Of a stretch of 51,558 nt of DNA, positions 33,971-41,328 are shown piece after piece. This DNA is from a bacterium (lineage in GTDB: Bacteria > Planctomycetota > Planctomycetia > Planctomycetales > Planctomycetaceae). Under the pieces are notes generated by a model that saw nothing but the letters and a program-made list of their open reading frames with translations, ran no database searches and was not told the origin of the DNA. The stretch lies in NCBI GenBank assembly GCA_016124895.1, contig WGMU01000020.1:1-51558 (forward strand), written 5' to 3'. The translations under genes and the position numbers were made by a program. Each line of letters starts with the position of its first letter. Positions within the stretch are counted from its first letter, which is position 1.

Positions 33971-34000
33971 GCAGGTTTTGGAAAAACCTGCCTACGGCTG
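33971..34000 (-). repeat. REP-like hairpin, copy B (inverted)
   Basis: GCAGGTTTT-GGA-AAAACCTGC (33971-33979 with 33983-33991) followed by CTACGGCTG, the complement of the CAGCCGTAG flank of copy A. Compared with copy A, two stem pairs changed on both sides so pairing is kept. The rest of 33809-34225 (417 bases) contains no gene; the promoter of the TPR gene should lie between copy B and 34225. Confidence 0.65.
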
Positions 34001-34225
34001 AGCGGCACACGGTATGACGTGACGTCTCAGCCAACGCTCGTTTGACATTCCCCTGCCGACGGTCACGATCCCGTGTTCTCTGTAGACGTTCGGCCTCAGT
34101 TTCCGTCTACTTTCTCATCGGGATTCGTATCTCTGGTGCGGATAATTCCCGAGCGGGCTTGCGACATCGTAGCCTGATGCTTCTCACTCCGATCATCTCA
34201 GACGATTCACACCGCGAGGTTCGCG

Positions 34226-35602
34226 ATGAGCGATGACATGCGCAGGTTCTCAGCCGACTGCTGGCGTCGAGGCAACGAAGCCATGCAGAAAGAGAACTGG
34301 GATTATGCCATCCAGATGTTCCATCAGTGCGTCCGGTTTGAGCCAGGAAATCTGCTGTTCCGCCAGACGCTGCGGGGATGTGAAGAAAAGAAGTACGGAG
34401 GAAATAAAACAGGTGCCAAGATGGCCGGCATGAAGCTGATGAGCGTTCGCGGGAAGCTCAAAAAGGCACAGCTCAAAAAGGACTGGGAAGGCGTCGACAA
34501 GGCGTGCGAAGAGGGACTGCAGATCAATCCCTGGGACGCCCAGCTCAACGCCGACCTGGGAACAGCGCTCAAGGAACTCGGTCATGATGTGTGTGCGACG
34601 TTTGCGTACGAGAAAGCGGTCGCTGTCGACGTGAAGAACAAGGAGTATCTCCGGGCACTTGCCGAGTTGTACGAAGAGCGAGGTGAATACAAACGCGCTG
34701 TCGGAATCTGGGAGCAGATCACAAAAGTTGATCCGATGGATGGCGATGCGCGGATGCGCGGCCAGCAGGCTGCAACCAAACAGGTCATTGATCGCGGCGG
34801 ATACGAAGGTGCGGAGAGTACAAAGGGAGTCATGGCCGACCACGAAGTCGCCAAACGCCTCAACATCCAGAAGGAAGGTCAGGCCGATGGTCCCGGACAG
34901 TCGGAAGAGGCTGATCTGCAGCGGGCGATCCGCAAGGAGCCTGACAACAAGGACCACTACATCAAACTCGCGGACTTTTACCGGCGGGCCGGCAAGCTCG
35001 AAGAAGCCCGCGGCATGTATCAGAAGGCCGTCGAGCTGTCCGGCGGCGACGTCAACATTCGCGAGCAGGTCGAAGACGTCGAACTCGACATGCTGCGCAA
35101 GAATCTGGAGATCGCGCGGCAGAAGGCCGGCGAGGGTGACGAAACCGCGAAAGCCAACGCCGACGCTCTGGATAAGGAACTGCTGCTGCGAGAGATCGAA
35201 GTTCTGCGCACACGCGTGGAACGCTATCCGAACGATATGCGAGTCAAGTATCAGCTCGGTGAGTGTTTCATGCGGACAAAACAGTTCGATCAGGCCATCC
35301 CACTGTTTCAGCAGGCCAGCCAGGACAACCGCATCGAGACGAAAGCACTGGCGAATCTCGGCAAGTGCTTCATGCAGGAAAAGAAGTACCCGCTGGCCAA
35401 GCGACAGTTCGAGAAGGCGGCCCCGAAGCTCAACGCCAACGACCACCCGGACCTTTTCCGCGAAGTCTATTACTGGCTGGGGCGTCTCTGCGAAGCGGCT
35501 GGCGACAAGGAATCCGCTGAGAACTACTACAGCGAAGTGCTGGCCGTCGACTACAACTACAAAGACACGCTGAAACGGCTCGAAGACCTGCAGAGCGGTT
35601 AG
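34226..35602 (+). CDS. TPR-repeat protein
   Basis: A 458-residue soluble protein made mostly of tetratricopeptide-like helix pairs. Recognisable TPR units include the first (WRRGNEAMQKENWDYAIQMF), KDHYIKLADFYRRAGKLEEA, and later KYQLGECFMRTKQFDQAIPL and TKALANLGKCFMQEKKYPLA. The N-terminal 100 residues have a Gly/Lys-rich hinge (KKYGGNKTGAKMAGMKLMS). No signal peptide or membrane segment, so cytoplasmic. GAGG precedes the ATG. Probably a scaffold for protein interaction; the partner is unknown. It lies upstream of queE but is separated from it by a large hairpin. Confidence 0.8.
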   Translation: MSDDMRRFSADCWRRGNEAMQKENWDYAIQMFHQCVRFEPGNLLFRQTLRGCEEKKYGGNKTGAKMAGMKLMSVRGKLKKAQLKKDWEGVDKACEEGLQINPWDAQLNADLGTALKELGHDVCATFAYEKAVAVDVKNKEYLRALAELYEERGEYKRAVGIWEQITKVDPMDGDARMRGQQAATKQVIDRGGYEGAESTKGVMADHEVAKRLNIQKEGQADGPGQSEEADLQRAIRKEPDNKDHYIKLADFYRRAGKLEEARGMYQKAVELSGGDVNIREQVEDVELDMLRKNLEIARQKAGEGDETAKANADALDKELLLREIEVLRTRVERYPNDMRVKYQLGECFMRTKQFDQAIPLFQQASQDNRIETKALANLGKCFMQEKKYPLAKRQFEKAAPKLNANDHPDLFREVYYWLGRLCEAAGDKESAENYYSEVLAVDYNYKDTLKRLEDLQSG

Positions 35603-35609
35603 CACGCGC

Positions 35610-35699
35610 AGGCCGGATCAAACGCAGCGCCGCTCCGGCAGGTACTTGTTTTCGCAATCGTCATCCAACTGCCGGAACTCGCTGCGCTTGGTCCGGCCT
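35610..35699 (+). terminator. Long hairpin between the TPR gene and queE
   Basis: AGGCCGGATCAAACGCAGCG (35610-35629) pairs with 35680-35699 over 20 positions, with one A-C mismatch and one G-T pair. Inside, CCGGCAG (35635-35641) pairs with CTGCCGG (35669-35675). The apex is AT-richer (TACTTGTTTTCG). It begins 8 bases after the TPR stop and ends 31 bases before the queE start, so it is either a terminator/attenuator or a structured leader of queE. No T-run follows. No preQ1 riboswitch signature was recognised. Confidence 0.5.
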
Positions 35700-35730
35700 A
35701 CCGTGTCTGTCGCTGACGTGTTGAAGAACT

Positions 35731-36417
35731 GTGCGTATCTCCGAGTTGTACCAGTCTGTTCAGGGAGAAGGTGAGTACCTGGGAACACCGTCTGTGTTTC
35801 TGCGGACGACCGGGTGCAACCTGCGCTGCTGGTTTTGCGACACGCCCTTCACGTCCTGGCAGCCGGAAGGCTCGGACGTGCCACTGCCCGTGCTGCTCGA
35901 AAAGCTGCTGAGCTTCGACTGCGAGCACGTCGTCATCACCGGCGGCGAACCGCTGCTGCCGGTTGAGATTGAACCGCTGACCGCCGCACTCAACCGCGTC
36001 GGCCGGTTCCTCACCATTGAAACCGCTGGGACGATCTTCCGACCGGTGAGCTGCGATCTGATGTCGATCAGCCCCAAGCTGCAGAACTCGACGCCGCCTG
36101 CCACGCGATCGTCACGCTGGGCCGCTCGACACGAGGCACTGCGATATCAGCCGAACGTGATTCGTGAACTGATTCGCCGTTACCGCTACCAGTTCAAGTT
36201 CGTGATCGACCAGCCCGGCGATGTCACGCAGGTCGAGGACTACCTGACCACCCTGCCGGAGGTCGACCGCAGCCGCGTCTGGCTGATGCCCCAGGCCGTC
36301 TCGGCCATCGAACTGACCGAAAAGTCCGCCTGGCTGGAAGCTCTGGCCGCGGAGTCCGGCTTCCGCTTCACCTCCCGCTGGCAAATCGCCGAATTCGGCA
36401 ACGTCCGCGGCAGGTAG
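35731..36417 (+). CDS. queE: 7-carboxy-7-deazaguanine synthase
   Basis: A 228-residue radical SAM enzyme that converts 6-carboxy-tetrahydropterin to 7-carboxy-7-deazaguanine in queuosine/preQ0 biosynthesis. The [4Fe-4S] motif C-x3-C-x2-C is in GCNLRCWFCDTPF near residue 30. The preceding ELYQSVQGEGEYLGTPSVFL is the signature of QueE. The GGEPLLP stretch is the glycine-rich SAM-binding motif. The start is GTG at 35731; no strong ribosome binding site precedes it. Other queuosine genes are absent here. It is the gene immediately left of the R-M module. Confidence 0.9.
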   Translation: MRISELYQSVQGEGEYLGTPSVFLRTTGCNLRCWFCDTPFTSWQPEGSDVPLPVLLEKLLSFDCEHVVITGGEPLLPVEIEPLTAALNRVGRFLTIETAGTIFRPVSCDLMSISPKLQNSTPPATRSSRWAARHEALRYQPNVIRELIRRYRYQFKFVIDQPGDVTQVEDYLTTLPEVDRSRVWLMPQAVSAIELTEKSAWLEALAAESGFRFTSRWQIAEFGNVRGR

Positions 36418-36422
36418 CCTGT

Positions 36423-36563
36423 AGGGTGCGTAAAGCGGACGTTGAACGAAAGTGGTGCGTTACGTGGGCGGCTCTCGAAAACTGGTAGACGAACCCTCGT
36501 GTGAAACCTGCCCGCGTAACGCACCGCACCTTTCAATCGAACCCTCTTCACGCACCCATCTAC
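36423..36563 (+). repeat. 141-bp palindromic repeat, copy 1 (left flank of the R-M module)
   Basis: A 141-base element beginning AGGGTGCGTAAAGC and ending CACGCACCC plus ATCTAC. The ends GGGTGCGT and ACGCACCC are inverted repeats. Inside, GGTGCGTTACG and CGTAACGCACC are also inverted, so the whole is a long imperfect palindrome. A second copy with ten mismatches lies at 38453-38593 in the same orientation. It starts 6 bases after the queE stop. No transposase is encoded, so a MITE-like, non-autonomous element is the best description. Confidence 0.85.
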
Positions 36564-36605
36564 GTCACTGGTTGAATTGATGGGAATGACCGTCAGGGAG
36601 CGGCT

Positions 36606-37613
36606 TCAGACCTCAATCAGACGGGGCTGATGCCTTCCTTGTGGAACCCGTGTGTCATTCCCGTTCACGACCAAATCGTAGACTTCCTGCAGACGTTTTT
36701 CGGAAGTCCCTTTCGGGAGAAAGCGAAGAGCTGACGCTGCGAGGTACTCCCGGCTAACGTCGAACGACAGCCATTGCCGCTCTTCAGTTTCCGCAACGAA
36801 TCCAGTTGTGTTTGACCCTGCGAAGGTATCGACCACGAGATCACCGGGGTCAGTCAGCATCCTGATGAAGAACTCCGGCAGCCTGGGCGGAAAGCGTGCG
36901 GGATGGGCTTTGATCCCAAGGGACTTGCATCCCGAGAGGTACGTCCCATTTGATTCAGAATTCGGAATCTGCAACAGATTGGAAGGAATTGCTCCGCCAT
37001 TGTCTTTCCCGAAGCTCTTCCCGATGTCGTGCCCCGATGGCCGCTTCTTCGGATCGTAGAAACCCTCGGGATCTTCAATCAGCTTCTTCATCCGGTCGCT
37101 GTACTCAACCAGGACATTGCTGACATCGGCTTTGGGAAACTCACTCTTGCTGAACCACCATACGGTATTCACTGAATCCTTCGCCCGAATCTTCCGTTTG
37201 TTGACCCACTCGATCGGGCTGGGGAGTTTCGATGGGTTGAACCAGTAAAAGTCCTCCGCAAGAAAGAAGCCAAGCTCGTCGCAGAAGTGAAGAAGAACCC
37301 GGAAGTTGTACACACTGCGGGCAGGGGTTCCCTTGCGATATGCCCCACCCAGATCGAGAACGAATGATCCATCGTCCGTTAGTTTCTGGTGGATCAGGCG
37401 ACCAAACTCGGCGAGCCATTCAATGTATTCTGATTGTTCCTTGTTTCCGTACTCCTTCTTGCGCTGGAGAGCGAACGGCGGGCTCGTCATCACCAGGTTC
37501 ACGCAACCGTCAGGGAGTTCCGCCAGTAGTTCGCGAGAGTCGCCAACGAATGTACGTCCGTTTCGAGTGCGGTAAAGCGGCGAAGATTTCATTGTGGAAC
37601 CATTCCTCGTCAT
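36606..37613 (-). CDS. Type II DNA (cytosine-N4) methyltransferase, M.PvuII homologue
   Basis: A 335-residue beta-class methyltransferase: the catalytic motif IV VNLVMTSPPFALQRKKEYGN comes first and the SAM-binding motif VVDTFAGSNTTGFVAE near the C-terminus. SPPF-type motif IV is usual for N4-cytosine (and some N6-adenine) enzymes. From memory, M.PvuII shares nearly identical stretches (SPPFALQRKKEYGN, EDFYWFNPSKLPSPIEW, GIKAHPARFP), so recognition of CAGCTG is predicted. The ATG at 37613 follows AAGGACTC and gives a length matching M.PvuII. It is divergent from the controller gene, exactly the PvuII layout. It would protect the host from the adjacent endonuclease. Confidence 0.92.
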   Translation of the reverse strand: MTRNGSTMKSSPLYRTRNGRTFVGDSRELLAELPDGCVNLVMTSPPFALQRKKEYGNKEQSEYIEWLAEFGRLIHQKLTDDGSFVLDLGGAYRKGTPARSVYNFRVLLHFCDELGFFLAEDFYWFNPSKLPSPIEWVNKRKIRAKDSVNTVWWFSKSEFPKADVSNVLVEYSDRMKKLIEDPEGFYDPKKRPSGHDIGKSFGKDNGGAIPSNLLQIPNSESNGTYLSGCKSLGIKAHPARFPPRLPEFFIRMLTDPGDLVVDTFAGSNTTGFVAETEERQWLSFDVSREYLAASALRFLPKGTSEKRLQEVYDLVVNGNDTRVPQGRHQPRLIEV

Positions 37614-37643
37614 TGAGTCCTTGCGTCTCTCTGACAACGCCCT

Positions 37644-37683
37644 GACTGCTAGAAATGCTATTCGTAGAGTGTCGCCCCATAAT
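37644..37683 (+). promoter_or_regulatory. Candidate C-box and promoter of the controller/endonuclease operon
   Basis: In the 93 bases between the methyltransferase and controller starts, CTGCTAGAAATGCTATTC followed by GTAGAGTG (37646-37671) contains the short symmetric elements CTAG, CTA and TAG with near-regular spacing. CATAAT at 37678-37683 is a good -10 box about 24 bases before the controller ATG. The -35 region is poor and overlaps the symmetric elements, as expected for a promoter activated by a C protein. No exact match to the known PvuII C-box was recalled. Confidence 0.4.
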
Positions 37684-37706
37684 AGGCATCCGGCGATTAT
37701 TTCGCC

Positions 37707-37946
37707 ATGAAGGCAGATCGCAAAACAAGGCTGGCTCGGCACGTCTTTGCCGAAAACCTGCGAAGGCGGCGGAAGGAACTTGGGCTATCCCAGGAAACTT
37801 TCGCTGCTCTCGTCGGTGTTCATCGCACCTACGTCGGAGCGGTCGAGCGTTGCGAGAAAAACATCACGCTTGACAACATCGAACGCTTTGCGATTGCTCT
37901 CGAATGCTCCATCGGCGAATTGCTGGAGGAGCACGATGAAGGGTAA
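37707..37946 (+). CDS. Restriction-modification controller protein (C protein, XRE family)
   Basis: A 79-residue helix-turn-helix protein. The motif LGLSQETFAALVGVHRTYVGAVER is a classic XRE/HTH_3 fold with GVHRTYV in the recognition helix, as in C.PvuII and related controllers (printed here in two parts: LGLSQETFAALVGV, HRTYVGAVER). C proteins bind C-boxes to activate, then repress, their own operon, delaying endonuclease synthesis after entry to a new host. It overlaps the endonuclease start by 11 bases, the same arrangement as pvuIIC-pvuIIR. No ribosome binding site is evident before the ATG at 37707, so the transcript may be nearly leaderless. Confidence 0.9.
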   Translation: MKADRKTRLARHVFAENLRRRRKELGLSQETFAALVGVHRTYVGAVERCEKNITLDNIERFAIALECSIGELLEEHDEG

Positions 37947-38463
37947 ACGGTTCGAGCAGCACGAAGACATTGAACTTCTTCAGGAACTGATGCCTCACAT
38001 TCGGAAGTTCCAGGAACTGGCTTCCAGGCATGGCATCTTCGACGTTTTTCAGGACAACGGAGGGAAGTTGCTCCAAGTGCTTTTGCTGCTCGGTATGAAG
38101 GGACTCCCCGGTCGAGAAGGCAACGACGCGGTTGATGCCGACGGGAAAGAATACGAACTGAAGTCAGTCAACCGCTTCGATATGCGGGGAAACAAACGAA
38201 ACAGCCCATCGTTCACGACTCACCACCATCTGAACCGGGTCATTCTGGCAAAGTATCGGCAGGTTGACTGGATTTTTGCGGTCTATAGCGGGATCGAATT
38301 GGAAGCGATCTATCTCATGACTCCCGAACAGCTCGAACCTTGTTACGCCAAGTGGGAGTCACAATTCGCGACTAAAGGCGACTTGAATAACCCGAAGATT
38401 CCGATTCGGTTTGTCGAGACGAAGGGAATTCGCCTTTATCCCCCGCCAGCCGAGGGTGCGTAA
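37936..38463 (+). CDS. Type II restriction endonuclease, PvuII homologue
   Basis: A 175-residue PD-(D/E)xK endonuclease. The catalytic residues align with PvuII Asp58, Glu68 and Lys70: D64, E74 and K76 in GREGNDAVD and KEYELKS. The DNA-reading His cluster is kept in TTHHHLNR, the FQDNGGKLLQVLL dimer region is nearly identical, and DLNNPKIP matches the PvuII C-terminal recognition loop. Cutting within CAGCTG is therefore predicted. A seven-residue insertion lies just before the His cluster, and the C-terminus is longer than PvuII. The last two full codons (GGT, GCG), two bases of the Glu codon before them and the TAA all lie inside the flanking repeat. GAGGAGC precedes the ATG. Confidence 0.93.
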   Translation: MKGKRFEQHEDIELLQELMPHIRKFQELASRHGIFDVFQDNGGKLLQVLLLLGMKGLPGREGNDAVDADGKEYELKSVNRFDMRGNKRNSPSFTTHHHLNRVILAKYRQVDWIFAVYSGIELEAIYLMTPEQLEPCYAKWESQFATKGDLNNPKIPIRFVETKGIRLYPPPAEGA

Positions 38464-38593
38464 AGCAGACGTTGAACGAAAGTGGTGCGTTACGCGGGCG
38501 GCTCTCGAAAACTGGTAGACGAACCCTCGAGTGAAACCTGTCTGCGTAACGCACCACACCTTTCAATCGAGCCCGCTGCACGCACCCTTCTAC
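38453..38593 (+). repeat. 141-bp palindromic repeat, copy 2 (right flank of the R-M module)
   Basis: The second copy of the element at 36423-36563, same orientation and length, with about ten mismatches. It has the same inverted ends GGGTGCGT and ACGCACCC. It begins inside the endonuclease gene and provides its stop codon. From the outer edge of copy 1 to the outer edge of copy 2 spans 2171 bases. Downstream, the gene at 38608 ends only 14 bases away. Confidence 0.85.
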
Positions 38594-38607
38594 TGGACAG
38601 AGTTTGA

Positions 38608-40296
38608 TCAGCCAATGTCCGGCAGGTTGGCGACCAATCGCTGGATTCGGTCCAGCGGGTAGAGGCACCAGGGGAATTCCCGACTGGTGAGAATCTGGTT
38701 AGCGGTGAGTTGTTCTCGTGTGGCGGTGAGTTCGTCGCGGGTCAGAGTGCGGCGCTGGGTGGTCCATTCGGCGAGCTGGCGGTTGATCTCGGGGAGGCGG
38801 CGATAGCGGTGCAGGCCAGACCGCGTGGCTGCGGGTGACAGTGGCGTATCACCGCAAGCATCGGCGGCGAGTTGTTCTCCGATGAGTTGCTGTTTCTCTG
38901 CGATCAGTGGCGCGGCGCCCGGGTTGTCGGCGGCGATGTAACGCTGCGGGTTCTGTTCGAGTTCGCGGAGCAGTTGGCGCAGGCGGCCGTCTTCGTCGCG
39001 CGTGACTGGGAACGGTTCGGCGAACGGCAGGAATGCGGTCGCCGAGAGCGTCAGGAAGTCAGGCGGTTCGACGCCGAAGAAACGCGACAGGATGCGGTCG
39101 GTCATCTCGTCGTACTTCGCGCCGCCGATCCCGTGAATGAACAGATCGCCGAGAATCAGTCGCGAGTAGATCGTCGTTGCGAGGGCGCGCGGACGCAGGC
39201 GGACGCCTTGCTCGGCCAGCAGCGCCAGTACGTGCTGCGTGCTGGCGGGGTCGTCGCACATTGATGGCGAGAGGCCGGCGACGGCAGCGGATTCGTCGGG
39301 CGCGGTCGCGAGCAGGACTTCCGGAAAGCCGGGCCGCACGAACGCGTGTCGCCGAACCGTGTCGCCGCTCTTCCAGATCCAGAAGGGAACCTCGATCCAG
39401 CCATTCTGCTCGGACAACTCGGGCACCGGATGCGTATGGCTGCGAACGCGGTTGACGCGTCGGAACTCGTCCAGCACAACGTTGTGGATTTCTCGAAACT
39501 CGGCGGCGCGGCCGAGCATTTCCGCGATCAGCGTATAAAACGACGGCTGCGTTGCGAGATGGCGGATCGGCAGTTCGAGGTTGCCGAAGCCGAGCACGTG
39601 TTCGAGTCGCGCGCGGGCCGCGGTCAGACAGTCGCCGAGATTCTGTGTCTTGCGCGAGTGCTCGACGGCAAACGGCCAGACGCGCTGCGCCAGCGGAGCG
39701 GGCATCGGCCAGTGAGCCATCGCCTGCTGGACACGAATGCCGAACGATTCGAACTTCGCCCGATCGACGATCTTCGCTTCTTCCCACGGCATCGCGGGTT
39801 CGAGACCGTCGAACTCGACCGCGTGCAGCGTCGGATGCTCGCGCGTGCCAGCCGGGACGCGAATCCGTCGCGCCGTCGCGATGTCATTATCAATGATTAG
39901 ATTGAGGCTGACAGCCCCGCACTGCCGCGCGATCTTCGCTGCCGCAAAGTTCTTGATCCAGACACCGGGATGAAACAGCTCGGGCTGATGGCCGGAGACG
40001 ACCAGTGGGCCGCAATCGAGAAACTCAGGCTGCCGGCCGAGTAACTCGCGCGTCCAGTAGGCCGCGGCACGCAGCACTTCTTCGCGCGCCTGCTGTCGGA
40101 GTTCGCTCAGTGGAACGCCCGCGATCGAACATTCCGCGCCCGCAAGCTGGGCGACGTTGCGTTCGAGTAGCGAGCCGACGTTCTGCAGCGACGGTCGAGC
40201 GAGGTACGTGCCGTCGGCGCGCGGGACGCGCAGACGGACTCGCTGCCAGGGAGTTTCAGTGACGTTCGGCCGGCTGGTCACAAGCGAAGAATCCAT
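38608..40296 (-). CDS. Conserved protein of unknown function, weakly BshC-like
   Basis: A 562-residue soluble protein. The N-terminal half carries VVSGHQPELFHPGVWIKN, which faintly resembles the GGQQAGL/TGPLYTIHK segment of BshC, the cysteine-adding enzyme of bacillithiol synthesis. It then continues with LNLIIDNDIATARRI and a helical C-terminal part (LGDLFIHGIGGAKYDEMTD). Overall length is close to BshC. The similarity is weak, so the function is only a suggestion. The ATG at 40296 is chosen over a TTG 21 bases earlier that would overlap the glycosyltransferase gene. It lies 11 bases after the glycosyltransferase stop, so the two are probably co-transcribed. Confidence 0.5.
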   Translation of the reverse strand: MDSSLVTSRPNVTETPWQRVRLRVPRADGTYLARPSLQNVGSLLERNVAQLAGAECSIAGVPLSELRQQAREEVLRAAAYWTRELLGRQPEFLDCGPLVVSGHQPELFHPGVWIKNFAAAKIARQCGAVSLNLIIDNDIATARRIRVPAGTREHPTLHAVEFDGLEPAMPWEEAKIVDRAKFESFGIRVQQAMAHWPMPAPLAQRVWPFAVEHSRKTQNLGDCLTAARARLEHVLGFGNLELPIRHLATQPSFYTLIAEMLGRAAEFREIHNVVLDEFRRVNRVRSHTHPVPELSEQNGWIEVPFWIWKSGDTVRRHAFVRPGFPEVLLATAPDESAAVAGLSPSMCDDPASTQHVLALLAEQGVRLRPRALATTIYSRLILGDLFIHGIGGAKYDEMTDRILSRFFGVEPPDFLTLSATAFLPFAEPFPVTRDEDGRLRQLLRELEQNPQRYIAADNPGAAPLIAEKQQLIGEQLAADACGDTPLSPAATRSGLHRYRRLPEINRQLAEWTTQRRTLTRDELTATREQLTANQILTSREFPWCLYPLDRIQRLVANLPDIG

Positions 40297-40307
40297 TGAT
40301 GCGTGTC

Positions 40308-41069
40308 TCAGTCGCAAAGCGTCGTGCGCGGCTCTGCTGCTTCGGCAGCGTGTGCGGCGGCAACATCGGCCAGTTCCCGATCCATGACTTCGCGGTAATA
40401 ACGCAGCCGCCGACTGGAATCATCGAGCGAACCGCCGAACGATCGGTCTTCGTCCAGGTAGACCAGCGGGACCGGGAACTCCATGATCCGAAAGCCGAGG
40501 TCGACCGCCTGCACCCAGAGTTGCAGCGGCATCGCGTAGCCGAGTTCCGTGATTCGCAGGTTTTCGAGCGGCAACGTCCGGTACGCCTTGAATCCGCAGA
40601 ACGCGTCGGTCAGGTTCAGTCCCAGCCGTTCGTTGAGGAACCGGGTCACCTCCATATTGATGCGTCGCCGTTCTTCCGGTGGCCGACTGTCGCCGTCGAA
40701 CTCCTTGAGATAACGGCTGCCGGAAACGATGTCGTACGGCTCACCGTTTTCCGGAAACACGGCCCCGGCAAGTTCCGGGATCAGGCTCGGTTCGTGCTGC
40801 CCGTCACAGTCGATCGTAACGACAACGTCGTAACCATGCCGGATCGCATAACAGAACGCTGTTTTGAGGGCAGCTCCATACCCCTGATTCTGTTCATGTG
40901 TCTCGACGAGGATCCCCGGAATCGAACGCAGCACGCTGGCCGTTCCGTCGCTCGATCCATCGTTGACAACGAGTACGTTGTCCGCGTACTTGCGAACTTC
41001 GGCGAGAACCTCGGCCACGTGAGATTCTTCGTTGTAGACCGGCAGAGCGGTGAGGATTTGAGGAGACAT
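40308..41069 (-). CDS. Family 2 glycosyltransferase (polyprenyl-phosphate sugar transferase type)
   Basis: A 253-residue GT-A-fold enzyme. The N-terminus ILTALPVYNEESHVAEVL, the VVNDGSSDGT donor-binding loop and VVTIDCDGQHEPSLI (DxD-like DCDGQ) are typical of family 2 enzymes such as dolichyl-phosphate mannose synthase. The later DAFCGFKAYR matches the bacterial DPM1-like group. No C-terminal membrane anchor is evident, so it is probably peripheral at the inner membrane. The ATG at 41069 sits where the family N-terminus begins; longer starts add unconserved residues. No ribosome binding site was seen. Confidence 0.8.
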   Translation of the reverse strand: MSPQILTALPVYNEESHVAEVLAEVRKYADNVLVVNDGSSDGTASVLRSIPGILVETHEQNQGYGAALKTAFCYAIRHGYDVVVTIDCDGQHEPSLIPELAGAVFPENGEPYDIVSGSRYLKEFDGDSRPPEERRRINMEVTRFLNERLGLNLTDAFCGFKAYRTLPLENLRITELGYAMPLQLWVQAVDLGFRIMEFPVPLVYLDEDRSFGGSLDDSSRRLRYYREVMDRELADVAAAHAAEAAEPRTTLCD

Positions 41070-41328
41070 CGGATCATCTCGTGGATGGAAACAGCGTCGC
41101 TCCAGGACGCCGTCGCACATCAGACAGCGGGGCGGAAGCAACCCATCATGCGGCGCGGCAGGCCAGACTTCAACGCAGGTCGCCGAGGTGGCGGGGTCGT
41201 AGACGCAGCCGGAGCGGAAAACCTTACCGGCGCGCGGCAAGCTGTTCCGATCAGGGAGTTCATGCAGCCGCCTGAGACCAGTCAGGATGCCGCCGTCTTT
41301 TCTCAAAGCCATTCAGCGATCGGTGAGG

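Noticed and set aside
34250-35605. 451-codon open frame on the minus strand opposite the TPR gene
   Set aside because: The plus-strand frame has clear TPR repeats and a ribosome binding site. The antisense frame has a Phe/Leu/Val-rich translation with no motif; long antisense frames are common in GC-rich DNA.
36240-36551. Open frames on the minus strand within both 141-bp repeat copies giving the same peptide (VFESRPRNAPLSFNV)
   Set aside because: The shared peptide follows from the shared DNA. The frames have no independent start signal and run into unrelated sequence on each side.
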